The notes: a model not told the origin generated them from the sequence alone. 64,000 nucleotides of DNA from DASPPM01 sp052143835 (GCA_052143835.1 JBKQRV010000191.1:37829-101828); one strand, 5' to 3'; numbered from the stretch's first letter, positions 16,029-25,220 are shown. Translations and numbers: made by a program.

Positions 16029-17780
16029 TCAGGAGGGCCCAAGGGCAGGTCTTATGCTGCCCTGGCGCAAAAGTTCGGCCGCGCGCGCGGCGCTGACCGG
16101 CCTGCTGAAATAATAGCCCTGGGCCGCGGTGCAGCCGAAGGCGAGAAGAAAGCGTACCTGATCCCGGGTCTCCACCCCTTCCGCGATGACATCGAGCCCG
16201 AACTCGCGAGCGAGGCTGATGGTGGCGCGGATGATCGCGGCATGGCCCGGGTCCCGCGGCGCATCGATCATGAACTGCTGGGCGATCTTGAGGCGGCTCA
16301 CCGGGAGGGCCTTGAGATATTCGAGCGAGGAATACCCGGTGCCGAAATCGTCAATTGCCAGGCGCACGCCGAGCCGGCGGAGCCGATCGAGCACGTCCCT
16401 GTGCTCGCGCGTGGCCTCCTGCAAGACGGACTCGGTAAGCTCGATCTCCACGCTCTCGGGGACGATGCCGTAAGCCTCGATGCTTTCCGCGATATCGTGC
16501 TCGACATCCTGTGCGAGTTTGAACTGGCCCGCGGAGAGATTGATGGAGACGGTGGGCGGCGACAAGCCCTCCTCGCGCCACTGCCTGAGCTGTTGGCAAA
16601 TCTGCTTGATGACGTAGCGCCCGATCGGCACGATGCTTCCCGTCTTCTCCGCGACCGGGATGAAGACGAGCGGCGGCACCGTGCCGCGCTTGGGGTTGAA
16701 CCACCGGACCAACGCCTCGAGCCTGGTGATGTTTCCGGAATTGAGCTCGACCTGCGGCTGGTAGTAGAGCTCGATCTCGCCACGCTGGAGCGCTGTGCGC
16801 AGCTCATTGCCGAGCGCGACGCGGTCGCCGACCTCGTGATCGAGCTCGCTCGTATGGAAAGAGAAACGGTTCCGCCCCTCCTCTTTTGCGCGGTAAAGCG
16901 CAAGATCGGCCTGGCTGACCATCGTGTCCGCTCTCGCGATGTCGTTCGAATAGAGGGCTATTCCGATGCTCACCGTGATGCGGACCTCGTTGCCGTCGAT
17001 CCTATAGGGTGCTGCCAACGACGCCCTGATCTTCTCGGCCAAGGCGCCGGCGTCCGCGGGGTCGGTGACGTTCGTCTGCAGGATGGCAAACTCGTCGCCG
17101 CCGAAGCGCGCCACGAGATCGGTCTCGCGCATGCTCGCTTTGAGCCGCGTCGCCACCTCCTTGAGCAGCAGGTCGCCTTTCTGATGGCCGAGGGTATCGT
17201 TGATGTCCTTGAAGCGGTCGACATCGAGATAGAGAACGGCGAAGCCGCGCGCGCCGCGCCCCGCCGAGGAGAAGGCCTCCTTTAGGCGCTCGTCGAAGGT
17301 CCTGCGGTTCGGCAGGCGCGTGAGCGGGTCGGTCCAGGCGAGCCGCGCCATCCTGCGCTCGGCAAGCTTGCGCTCGGTGATGTCGCGGACGTTGCACTGA
17401 ATGGCCTTGGCGCCGTTCTCCTGATAGGAGTTGGCGATAAACTCGATTTCAATTCTCCGCCCGTCCTTCGCCGCGAGCGGCAGACCTTCGAGGCGCAAGT
17501 AACCCTTGTCTCTCAGCTCCTCGAACGCGCTCCGGCCTTGTTCCGGCTCTCCGAATATGCCGATATCCCACAGGTATTTTCCGGGAAACCAATCGCCCCC
17601 GTGACCCAGCAGCTCCGCCAGGAAGGGGTTAACCTCCAGGATCCGCCCGCTCGTCGCGTCGAGGATCAAGATTCCATCGGGCGCAGCCTCGAAGAGGCGG
17701 CGATAGTGGAGCTCCGAGCTCGGCGAGCCCTTCTCAAGCCTCGACGCGGAGTCCCGTGCCGTCGTGTCGTTATCCGCCAT
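16029..17780 (-). CDS. PAS-GGDEF-EAL cyclic-di-GMP signalling protein
   Basis: 583 aa from the ATG at 17780. A PAS domain (about 24-140) has the usual NPFLAELLGH and VRDITERK ends. The GGDEF domain (about 145-305) has an intact GGDEF at 227-231 and an RETD inhibitory-site motif (218-221) five residues before it, so it should make c-di-GMP under product control. The EAL domain (about 325-575) has EAL 355-357, NLS, ELTE, DDFGTG from 477, E534 and Q554. The usual K-I-D, however, reads K-I-A (498-500), so phosphodiesterase activity may be altered. No membrane segments: a cytosolic sensor. No operon partner. Confidence 0.92.
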   Translation of the reverse strand: MADNDTTARDSASRLEKGSPSSELHYRRLFEAAPDGILILDATSGRILEVNPFLAELLGHGGDWFPGKYLWDIGIFGEPEQGRSAFEELRDKGYLRLEGLPLAAKDGRRIEIEFIANSYQENGAKAIQCNVRDITERKLAERRMARLAWTDPLTRLPNRRTFDERLKEAFSSAGRGARGFAVLYLDVDRFKDINDTLGHQKGDLLLKEVATRLKASMRETDLVARFGGDEFAILQTNVTDPADAGALAEKIRASLAAPYRIDGNEVRITVSIGIALYSNDIARADTMVSQADLALYRAKEEGRNRFSFHTSELDHEVGDRVALGNELRTALQRGEIELYYQPQVELNSGNITRLEALVRWFNPKRGTVPPLVFIPVAEKTGSIVPIGRYVIKQICQQLRQWREEGLSPPTVSINLSAGQFKLAQDVEHDIAESIEAYGIVPESVEIELTESVLQEATREHRDVLDRLRRLGVRLAIDDFGTGYSSLEYLKALPVSRLKIAQQFMIDAPRDPGHAAIIRATISLAREFGLDVIAEGVETRDQVRFLLAFGCTAAQGYYFSRPVSAARAAELLRQGSIRPALGPS

Positions 17781-18188
17781 GGCGGCCCGCCATTCGTTTT
17801 CCAATCTTCCGTTCGTCCGGGCGGCTCTCGAGCTGGATGCGCAGGCGAGCCCGAGAAGAATCGTGCGAGGCGAGTGTCGAGTCCGTCGCGATCTTGGGCC
17901 TGTTCCAATCCGGCCGCGGCGGGCGCCGCCGGTCAACTTTCCCTGTTCGAGCCATCATGCCATGACCAGCCCCAAAGATGGTAGCCCCGAGTCGGGATCG
18001 CCCACGCGGCCCCGAGGCGCCGGCAAAGCCGCTGGGCCCGCCGAGATCGGCAGGCTCCTGCGGGACGCCGGACCCCAGCCTCTTGTGATGACAATGCTTT
18101 CCAGGCTCATAAGGTTCACAGACCTTCGGAAGGTTGGTCTGTTGCACCCTTGCCGCGACGCTCATGCGGCCTCTTGATCTGGATTCGT
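17781..18188. other. Intergenic region, 408 bp, with a 7-bp stem hairpin
   Basis: No gene I can support. ACAGACC (18118-18124) and GGTCTGT (18136-18142) form a perfect 7-bp stem with an 11-nt loop, 47 nt past the end of the GNAT-like gene. There is no T-run, so it is not a standard intrinsic terminator, but it could end that transcript. Confidence 0.35.
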
Positions 18189-18671
18189 TTAGGGTTCGGG
18201 AATGCGGTTCTCGACCGGCTTGCTGAGCCGTATTCCGTTGATGACGGCGCCCCGCGCCCGCAATGCCGAGATGAACGGCCCGTGCGGTGCGCTCAAGACC
18301 ACCTGCGCTTGGTCGAGGTGGACGTCGATTTGAGCGCAAAGAAGGGCGCGCGCCAAGTCGTCGACCGCGCCGAGCAAGGCATCGATCGCCCCTTGGCGAT
18401 CGACGATGTCGAGGGCGCAGGCATACTCGATCAGGAGCTTAGCGCCGTGCTCCAGCCCCGTTTCCATCCTGTAGCAGAACAGCCCGCAAATGTAGCCCTG
18501 CTCATCGAACGCCGACATGACGCCGGCGCGAGCGGCGTCAACCTCGCCCAGCGCTCGCGCGTAGCGCAGCCAGGCCTCGAGCCTCAGCCGCGGAACGAGG
18601 GCGCGCATGAGGGGAAAGGCTTGGGCAAGCTCGCTCTCGCGAAGCGCCCGGACGGCAAAGATCCGCCCCAT
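18189..18671 (-). CDS. GNAT-like acetyltransferase domain protein, probably oxygen-regulated
   Basis: 160 aa from the ATG at 18671. The N-terminus (FAVRALRESELAQAFPLMRAL) reads like the beta1-alpha1 start of a GNAT fold. The middle EQGYICGLFCYRMETGL fits the beta-strand hairpin, and the tail FISALRARGAVINGIRL fits a C-terminal strand. The acetyl-CoA P-loop (Q/RxxGxG/A) is not obvious, so activity is uncertain. A perfect FNR/FixK-type box lies 68 nt upstream (18740-18753), which suggests induction at low oxygen. No operon partner. Confidence 0.65.
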   Translation of the reverse strand: MGRIFAVRALRESELAQAFPLMRALVPRLRLEAWLRYARALGEVDAARAGVMSAFDEQGYICGLFCYRMETGLEHGAKLLIEYACALDIVDRQGAIDALLGAVDDLARALLCAQIDVHLDQAQVVLSAPHGPFISALRARGAVINGIRLSKPVENRIPEP

Positions 18672-18739
18672 GGCCCGCGCTCTCCCGCTTCTCGTTGCTC
18701 CGGTCGCTGCGAAGCATTGCTTCTTCCGCGCGCGTGCCA

Positions 18740-18753
18740 CATTGATTCATATC
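18740..18753. promoter_or_regulatory. FNR/FixK-type (Crp-family) binding site
   Basis: TTGATTCATATCAA is an exact match to the TTGAT-N4-ATCAA consensus of FNR, FixK and Anr regulators. It is centred about 75 nt upstream of the start codon of the GNAT-like gene at 18671. The rest of the 405-bp gap (18672-19076) up to the O-antigen-ligase-like gene shows no other clear feature. Confidence 0.75.
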
Positions 18754-19076
18754 AATCGGGCGGTCGCGGTGACCGGCTTTCGCAACTGCGTGCTTCGCCG
18801 GCGGCGCACGGCGGAATCTGAGCTCAGCTGCGCTCCTCCCGACGAGCTCCCGCGCGCGAATATGTCTTGATCGCCACCGGCCGATCTGGTTTGACTAACG
18901 GGCTTCAATCGGACCGTCGAACTTGGGCCCGCTTGATCACAAGCCGCGGAAAATCTGTCCCTGCATTCTGTTGAAGCGGACATGGGCGCGTTCCGGACCG
19001 AGGGCTTGGAACGAGCCGTCGGAGCCGGAACAGCGGGGCATCTCGCCGCCGCTCACCGCGGGAGGACGCTTTCCAA

Positions 19077-20315
19077 TTGCGCTTCATGACACGGCCGAGC
19101 GGCCCGCACATAGGCCATATCCTGGGCGCGGCAGGGTTGCTGGCGCTTCCGCTCGAGGTGTTCTCCTGGCCGAGCGTGACACCGGTGATGGTCGCCGCGG
19201 CACTCGCAGCGCTCGCCTGCGGGAGCTGGCGCTGGTCGCTCCTGCCCCGTTGGCTCGCCGCACTTTGCCTCTTGCTGCTGCTCTACGGCACCGCCAGCGT
19301 GGGCTGGTCCCTCGAGCCGCTCGGCTCGCTCCGGCTCGCCGCGCAGCTCTTGGGCACCTTCGTGGCCGGGCTCGTCCTCGTGGACGCCGCGCGCGGGTTG
19401 GCGCCCGAGGAGCGGGAGATTTCCGAAAAGGGCCTCGTGCTGGGCTTTCTCATCGGCTTGGCACTCCTGGAGATCATGTTGCTCACCCGCGCGCGCCTGG
19501 TCGACTATGTGCGCGATCTCCCGCTTCTCACTCCCGTGATCGGTCACCAGCGCCCCTTTCACTTCCCGGTCGCCTTCGATCCGGCAATGACGCTCGTCGT
19601 GCTGCTGAGCTGGCCGTGCGTCCGCTTCGCGTGGCGCCGTTACGGGGCTGCGGCGGCAATCGCCCTCGCAGGCGTCGCCTTCGCGATCGTCCTGCAGAGC
19701 GAGAGCCTGACCGCGAAGTTTGCCTTCGCCCTGGCTATCGCCGTCTGCGTCTGCGCCCGCCTTGCGCCGCGGGTTGCCGTCGCGGCGGTTGCGGCGACAC
19801 TCATCCTTTGGGTGGTGGCTGCCCCGCTCTTTCTCCGCCCGGAGATCCTGGGGTGGCTGCCGCAGGCGCTGCCGGTCAAAGCGACGAAGCAATCGTCCTT
19901 GACGCATCGGCTGGCCATCTGGAACTTCGTCATCGAGCGGATCGACGAGCGGCCGGTTCTCGGCTGGGGCTTCGACAGCTCGCGATGGATGCCGGGCGGG
20001 CACGAAGTCTTCAAGAGGAATGCGGAGCTCCTGCCGCTCCATCCCCACGATGCGGCTCTTCAGCTGCGGCTCGACCTCGGCATCCCCGGCGTGGTGCTCG
20101 GCGTCTGCTTCGTTCTCGCCCTCTTCCGTGCCATTGCCGGCTCCCCGGGCGGTGCCGACGAAAGAGCGCTTCAGCTCGCCTTCGCCGTCGCCGCGTTCGT
20201 CTTTGCCGCACTCAGCTATAATCTGTGGCACGTGTGGTGGCTGACCATGCTTTGGCTCGGATCCACCTTCATGCTCGCGGGCGCGCGAGCGGGTCCCGAC
20301 GAGACGAGAGAATAG
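19077..20315 (+). CDS. O-antigen ligase / polymerase-like membrane protein
   Basis: Polytopic membrane protein of about 412 aa with ten or more hydrophobic segments. The large loop before the last helices contains HRLAIWNFVIERIDERPVLGWGFD and LPLHPHDAALQLRLDLGIPG, the Wzy_C pattern of WaaL/O-antigen ligases. Such proteins move a lipid-linked glycan to an acceptor in the periplasm. TTG at 19077 has GGAGG about 11 nt upstream; ATG at 19086 is the alternative. It ends 4 nt before asnB, so the two are co-transcribed and probably belong to surface polysaccharide synthesis. Confidence 0.85.
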   Translation: MRFMTRPSGPHIGHILGAAGLLALPLEVFSWPSVTPVMVAAALAALACGSWRWSLLPRWLAALCLLLLLYGTASVGWSLEPLGSLRLAAQLLGTFVAGLVLVDAARGLAPEEREISEKGLVLGFLIGLALLEIMLLTRARLVDYVRDLPLLTPVIGHQRPFHFPVAFDPAMTLVVLLSWPCVRFAWRRYGAAAAIALAGVAFAIVLQSESLTAKFAFALAIAVCVCARLAPRVAVAAVAATLILWVVAAPLFLRPEILGWLPQALPVKATKQSSLTHRLAIWNFVIERIDERPVLGWGFDSSRWMPGGHEVFKRNAELLPLHPHDAALQLRLDLGIPGVVLGVCFVLALFRAIAGSPGGADERALQLAFAVAAFVFAALSYNLWHVWWLTMLWLGSTFMLAGARAGPDETRE

Positions 20316-20319
20316 CTTC

Positions 20320-22089
20320 ATGTGCGGAATCGCCGGAGTGATGATGGGCGGCGCTCGCGCTGCCGATCGGGCAACGCTCGATCGCCTCGCCGCGGCCATC
20401 CACCACCGTGGCCCGGACGGAACCGGCTTCCACAGCGACGGCGCGGTCGGCCTCGTCTGCACGCGGCTCGCCATCATCGATCTCGTGACCGGCGATCAGC
20501 CGCTGTTCGGGCGCCGGGGTGCCGTCCTTGTGGCAAACGGCGAGATCTACAACGACCTCGAGCTGCGCGCGTCGCTCGGCAAGGGCGAGTTCCGTACCGG
20601 CTCGGATTGCGAGTCCCCGCTTCAGCTCTATGGCCGCAAGGGTCTCGATTTTGTCGACGATCTGCGCGGCATGTACGGCATTGCCATCTACGACCCCGAG
20701 GCAGGGCATTTGGTTCTCACCCGCGACCCCTTCGGCATCAAGCCCCTATACTACGTGGAGGATGCCGCGGGCTTCGCCTTCGCGTCTGAGCCGCAGGCGT
20801 TGATCGCCGCCGGGCTCGCCGGGCGCGCGATCAGGCCCAAGCAGCGCGCCGAGCTCCTCCAGCTCAAGTTCACCACCGGCTCCGAGACGATCTTCGCCGA
20901 CATCCATCGCGTGCTTCCCGGCGAGACCCTCGTCGTCAAGGGAGGACGCGTCGCCGAGAGGCGCCGGCGCAACGCGATCCCTTCCGGCGGACCCGTCAAG
21001 ATGGGCTATGACGAGGCAGAGCGGCAGCTCGACGGCATCCTCTCCGAGAGTGTCGCTCTCCACCTTCGCTCCGATGTTCCATACGGGCTCTTCCTCTCGA
21101 GCGGAATCGACTCTTCTGCCTTGATCGCGATGATGACCCGCCTTTCAACCAGCCCGGTCGTCGCCTTCACGGTCGCCTTCCCCGGCAGCAAGGGTGCGGA
21201 CGAGCGGGCGATCGCCGAGCGGGTCGCGCGCGCCGTGGGTGCGGAGCATCACGTCGTCGAGCTGACCGAGTCCTACCTTTGGAGCCACGCCCCGCGCGTG
21301 GCCGCGGCGGTCGATGACCCGACGACCGACGGCGCCACACTCCCCACCTACGCCCTCGGCGAGGCTGCCAAGGGCAGCCTCAAGGTGGTGCTCAGCGGGG
21401 AGGGGGCCGACGAGATCTTCGGCGGCTATGCCCGCTATCGCCGGGCGCGCTGGCTTTGGGGGCTGCTCGCGGGGAAGGCCCGCAGGCGCGGCGAGTTCGA
21501 CGGCTTGGCGAATCTTGGTGCTGCGCTTGACGGATGGCGCGACGGCCTGGGCCAAGCCGAGGTCCGCGAGGGGCTCGCCGGGCGTACGCGGCTACAGGCG
21601 CTGCAGGCGGTGGATTGCGCCGAATGGCTGCCCAACGATCTGCTCGTCAAGCTCGACCGCTGCCTCATGGCACATAGCGTCGAAGGCCGCACGCCCTACC
21701 TCGATCCCGTCGTCGCCGAGTTCGCGATGCGTCTGCCGGATGCGCTCAAGGTGCGGGGCAAGTTCGGCAAGCGGCTGCTGCGCGATTGGCTCGCCAAGAA
21801 CGTCGCGTCGGCCGAGCCCTATGCGCGCAAGACGGGGTTCAATCCGCCGGTTGGCCAATGGATCGCCGCCAAGAAAGCCGATATCGCAGCCCTCGTCGCG
21901 AGCGAGCCCGGCGTTGCCGAGATCGCCGGTCCCGAAGCGGTCAAGGGGGTGTTCGCCGAGCCGGAGAGAAACGCCCAGGCCGCCTGGAGCCTTTTGTTCT
22001 ATGCGCTCTGGCACAGCCATCATGTGCTCGGCGTCTCGCCGGAGGGGAGCGTCCGGGACACCCTTGTCGAGGCGGCCCGGCGCGGCTGA
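20320..22089 (+). CDS. asnB: Asparagine synthase (glutamine-hydrolysing) family protein
   Basis: 589 aa. The N-terminal glutamine amidotransferase domain begins MCGIAGV, with the nucleophile Cys2 exposed after Met removal, and carries NGEIYND and RDPFGIKPLYY. The synthetase domain has the PP-loop SSGIDSSAL and LSGEGADEIFGGY. It makes amide from Gln and ATP. The short gap to the O-antigen-ligase-like gene suggests a role in amidating a surface sugar or peptide rather than, or besides, bulk asparagine synthesis. Confidence 0.93.
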   Translation: MCGIAGVMMGGARAADRATLDRLAAAIHHRGPDGTGFHSDGAVGLVCTRLAIIDLVTGDQPLFGRRGAVLVANGEIYNDLELRASLGKGEFRTGSDCESPLQLYGRKGLDFVDDLRGMYGIAIYDPEAGHLVLTRDPFGIKPLYYVEDAAGFAFASEPQALIAAGLAGRAIRPKQRAELLQLKFTTGSETIFADIHRVLPGETLVVKGGRVAERRRRNAIPSGGPVKMGYDEAERQLDGILSESVALHLRSDVPYGLFLSSGIDSSALIAMMTRLSTSPVVAFTVAFPGSKGADERAIAERVARAVGAEHHVVELTESYLWSHAPRVAAAVDDPTTDGATLPTYALGEAAKGSLKVVLSGEGADEIFGGYARYRRARWLWGLLAGKARRRGEFDGLANLGAALDGWRDGLGQAEVREGLAGRTRLQALQAVDCAEWLPNDLLVKLDRCLMAHSVEGRTPYLDPVVAEFAMRLPDALKVRGKFGKRLLRDWLAKNVASAEPYARKTGFNPPVGQWIAAKKADIAALVASEPGVAEIAGPEAVKGVFAEPERNAQAAWSLLFYALWHSHHVLGVSPEGSVRDTLVEAARRG

Positions 22090-22226
22090 AGGGGGCGACG
22101 AGGCGGCTCTGAGGACGCGAAGGCGCCTTCGCGGAGCATTGTTTCCGCTCGGCGGGCGCGGCAGGTCCGAGGCGCCTCTCCCTTCGCGCTATCCAAAGAC
22201 GACGGGAACGCGCTATAAGGCGGGCG

Positions 22227-23336
22227 ATGAAGAGCTACAGCAAGTACATCTTCAAGCAGCTCGTGATGGCGATGCTGTTCGTCAGCTTCTGCCTGACCTG
22301 CGCCATCTGGCTCACCCAGTCGCTGCGCTACATCGAGCTCATCGTCAAGCACGGCATCTCGCTCGGCACCTTCCTTTATCTCACCTTGCTGCTGCTGCCG
22401 GGCTTCCTCGCGATCGTGCTGCCCGTGGGGCTTTTCTCCTCGGTGCTGTTCACCTACAACAAGCTGTGGATGGACCGCGAGCTCGTGGTGCTGCGCTCGG
22501 TGGGCGTGAGCCAGGTCTCGCTCGCGATGCCGGCGCTCGTCATGGCCACGATCGTCATGCTGTGCGGCTATGCCCTCAACCTGTACTTCATGCCGGCCTC
22601 CTATCGCAGCTTCAAGGACATCGAGTTCGGCATAAGAAACGACCTTTCCGCGGTCCTCCTGCAAGAGGGCAAGTTCAACACCTTGAGCGAAGGCCTCACG
22701 ATATATATCCGCCAACGCGAGCCCAGCGGCGAGCTCCTCGGCATCCTCGTGCATGACGTGCGTGTTCCTTCGAAGCCTGTCAGCTACGTTGCCGAGCGCG
22801 GTGCCATCGTGCCGTCGCCCTCGGGCCCGCGCGTTATTCTCTTCAACGGCAATCGCCAGGCATTCGAGCGCACGGACGGCCGACTGGCGCTCCTCTACTT
22901 CGACAAATACAGCGTCGATCTCAGCTGGCTCTCGGCCGGCATGCAGCCTCGCTGGCGGCGCGCCGACGAGCGCTTCCTCGGCGAGCTCTTGCATCCCAAC
23001 ATGAACGACCTTGACGACCGCCTCAACGCCGCGCGGTTTCTCGTCGAGGCGAACCAGCGTCTCGTGAGTCCGTGGTACGCCTTTGCCTTCGCGCTCATCG
23101 GGCTGGCGGCGCTGCTCTCGGGCGACTTCGATCGTCAGGGCCAGACCATGCGGGTCGTCGTCGCGGTGACGTGCGTCATGCTGTTGGAGTCGAGCTCGAT
23201 CGGCAACCAGAGCCTTGCCGCCAAGGACCTCTATCTGCTGCCATTCCTCTATCTCAATTGCATAGTCCCTCTTTTCGGAGCCTTGCTCTATCTCCTGCGG
23301 CCGCCCCGGCGGCACCCGAAGCCTTTCGAGGCGTAG
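22227..23336 (+). CDS. lptF: LPS export ABC transporter permease LptF
   Basis: 369 aa member of the YjgP/YjgQ family. Membrane segments: one near residues 10-30, two within 45-125, then a periplasmic beta-jellyroll domain (about 130-270), then three C-terminal helices. It starts MKSYSKYIFKQL, the usual LptF form. It works with LptG and LptB to pull LPS from the inner membrane. Oddly, no lptG follows; the next gene is a dihydropyrimidinase, so the partner must be elsewhere. Confidence 0.9.
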   Translation: MKSYSKYIFKQLVMAMLFVSFCLTCAIWLTQSLRYIELIVKHGISLGTFLYLTLLLLPGFLAIVLPVGLFSSVLFTYNKLWMDRELVVLRSVGVSQVSLAMPALVMATIVMLCGYALNLYFMPASYRSFKDIEFGIRNDLSAVLLQEGKFNTLSEGLTIYIRQREPSGELLGILVHDVRVPSKPVSYVAERGAIVPSPSGPRVILFNGNRQAFERTDGRLALLYFDKYSVDLSWLSAGMQPRWRRADERFLGELLHPNMNDLDDRLNAARFLVEANQRLVSPWYAFAFALIGLAALLSGDFDRQGQTMRVVVAVTCVMLLESSSIGNQSLAAKDLYLLPFLYLNCIVPLFGALLYLLRPPRRHPKPFEA

Positions 23337-23593
23337 CCGGACTATTGGACTTTGAAGGGCTGCTAGGCCACGGACGTCGGCCGCACTCAGGCAGGCGAGG
23401 GCGGCTCTTCGCGAGGGCGAGGGCGAGGCACGCGCCCCGCGGCCCCTCCAATTTGGCTCCTCAAAAAGGGGTGTTGCGGTCGGCGCCGCCTTGGGCTTCT
23501 CTTGGGCTCGCGTGCCGCAAGGAAGAAGGTGCGCGGAGCGCACGCTCCCGATCCGCAGGATCAAGCTGATGCCGGGCGAAAGAGGAAAGGACG

Positions 23594-25051
23594 ATGGCTG
23601 AATTCGAGCTCGTCGTGAGAGGGGGTACGGTGGCAACCGCGGCAGACGTGGTGCGCGCCGACATCGGCATCAAGGATGGGCGCATTGTTGCAATCGGCGC
23701 GGAACTTGGCCGGGGCCGCCGCGAGATCGACGCCGAGGGCAAGCTGGTGCTCCCCGGCGGCATCGACAGCCACTGCCATATCGAGCAGAAATCCTCTCTC
23801 GGCGTCATGACGGCGGACGATTTCTTCACCGGCACCCGCTCGGCCGCCTGCGGCGGCACCACCACCATCATTCCCTTCGCCGCCCAGCATCGCGGCATGT
23901 CGATCCGCCAGGTCGTGAAGGATTACCACGCCGCGGCGGAGCCCAAGGCCGCCGTCGACTACGCCTTCCATCTCATCATCTCCGATCCGAGTGCAGAGGT
24001 GCTCGGCCAGGAGCTGCCCGCCCTCATCCGCGACGGCTACACCTCCTTCAAGATCTACATGACCTACGACGCGCTCAAGCTCGATGACCGGCAGGTGCTC
24101 GAGGTGCTCGCGCTGGCGCGGCGCGAGGGGGCGCTCGTCATGGTGCATGCGGAGAACCACGACATCATCGCCTGGCTCAGCGAGCGCCTGCTCGCGGCCG
24201 GCCATTCGGCGCCCAAGTTCCACGCCATCGCCCACGTCAAGACGGCGGAGCGCGAGGCGACCCACCGCGCGATCAGCATGGCCGAGCTGGTGGACGTGCC
24301 GATCCTCATCGTGCACGTCTCCGCCGCGGAGGCGATCGAGCAGATCCGCTCGGCGCAAGGCCGCGGCCTCAAGATCTACGGCGAGACCTGCCCCCAGTAC
24401 CTCTTCCTCACCGAGGACGACCTCGACCGGCCCGGTTTCGAGGGCGCCAAGTACATGTGCAGCCCGCCGCCGCGCGACAAGGCGAACCAGGAGGAGGTAT
24501 GGCGCGGGATCGCCACCGGCGTGTTTCAGGTCTTCTCCTCCGACCATGCGGCCTACCGCTACGCCGGCCCCGAGGGCAAGATGAAGTACGGCCGGAACGC
24601 GCCCTTCAAGAAGGTGGCGAACGGCGTTCCCGGCCTCGAGGTGCGCCTGCCGCTCCTCTTCTCGGAAGGGGTCGGCAAGGGCCGCATCGAGCTCACCCGG
24701 TTCGTAGCACTCGCGGCCACCAATGCGGCGAAGCTTTACGGCCTCTACCCGCGGAAGGGCACCATCGCGGTCGGCTCCGATGCCGACCTCGCGATCTGGG
24801 ATCCCGACCGCGAGGTGACGATCAGCCAGGCGATGTTGCACGACGCGATGGACTACACGCCTTATGAGGGATTCAAGGTCAAAGGCTGGCCGGTCGTCAC
24901 CTTGGTGAGGGGCGAGCCGGTCGCGGAGGGTGGGGAGTTCGTGGGCGAGCGCGGCAAGGGCCGCTTTCTCAAGTGCGACCTCTCGCCCGCGGCGCGCCCG
25001 CTCGGGCGGCCCGTCACGCGCTTCGATCCGGCGAGCGGGACGTTAAGATAG
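23594..25051 (+). CDS. hydA: Dihydropyrimidinase / D-hydantoinase
   Basis: 485 aa cyclic amidohydrolase that opens dihydropyrimidine or 5-substituted hydantoin rings to N-carbamoyl amino acids. AGGAAAGG precedes the ATG. Binuclear-zinc ligands are visible: HCH in SHCHIEQ, the carbamylated Lys in SFKIYMTYD, His in VMVHAENHD and ILIVHVSA, and Asp in SDHAAY. The downstream D-carbamoylase and hydantoin racemase make a D-hydantoinase role more likely than pyrimidine breakdown alone. Confidence 0.93.
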   Translation: MAEFELVVRGGTVATAADVVRADIGIKDGRIVAIGAELGRGRREIDAEGKLVLPGGIDSHCHIEQKSSLGVMTADDFFTGTRSAACGGTTTIIPFAAQHRGMSIRQVVKDYHAAAEPKAAVDYAFHLIISDPSAEVLGQELPALIRDGYTSFKIYMTYDALKLDDRQVLEVLALARREGALVMVHAENHDIIAWLSERLLAAGHSAPKFHAIAHVKTAEREATHRAISMAELVDVPILIVHVSAAEAIEQIRSAQGRGLKIYGETCPQYLFLTEDDLDRPGFEGAKYMCSPPPRDKANQEEVWRGIATGVFQVFSSDHAAYRYAGPEGKMKYGRNAPFKKVANGVPGLEVRLPLLFSEGVGKGRIELTRFVALAATNAAKLYGLYPRKGTIAVGSDADLAIWDPDREVTISQAMLHDAMDYTPYEGFKVKGWPVVTLVRGEPVAEGGEFVGERGKGRFLKCDLSPAARPLGRPVTRFDPASGTLR

Positions 25052-25055
25052 AGTG

Positions 25056-25220
25056 CACCACGGAGGCACTGAGAAGAGATAGAGAGGGCTAACGCGGAGG
25101 ACGCGGAGGATGCGCGGAGGCCGCGGAGGATAAATATCTTTTCTGCGCCCTCTGCGCATCCTCTGCGACCACTGCGCTGAAATACGGCTTCTTCTCCGTG
25201 CTCTCCGTGTCTACGTGGTG
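25056..25220. repeat. Imperfect inverted-repeat element, family D
   Basis: About 165 bp between hydantoinase and carbamoylase. The ends CACCACGGAGGCACTGAGAAG and CTCTCCGTGTCTACGTGGTG are imperfect inverted copies. Inside are a run of GCGGAGGAC-type units and its mirrored CTGCGC-CCTCTGCGC units. The whole can fold into one long hairpin around TAAATATCTTTT. Seen once in this window. Confidence 0.65.

Noticed and set aside
18747..18983. Small minus-strand frame between the GNAT-like and O-antigen-ligase-like genes
   Set aside because: It covers the FNR-type box and has no domain or ribosome binding site.
22020..23636. 538-codon frame opposite lptF
   Set aside because: Antisense to a gene with clear membrane topology; composition is typical of shadow frames.
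23594..25051. Pyrimidine catabolism cluster
   Set aside because: No dihydropyrimidine dehydrogenase or beta-ureidopropionase is adjacent; D-carbamoylase and hydantoin racemase fit hydantoin use better.
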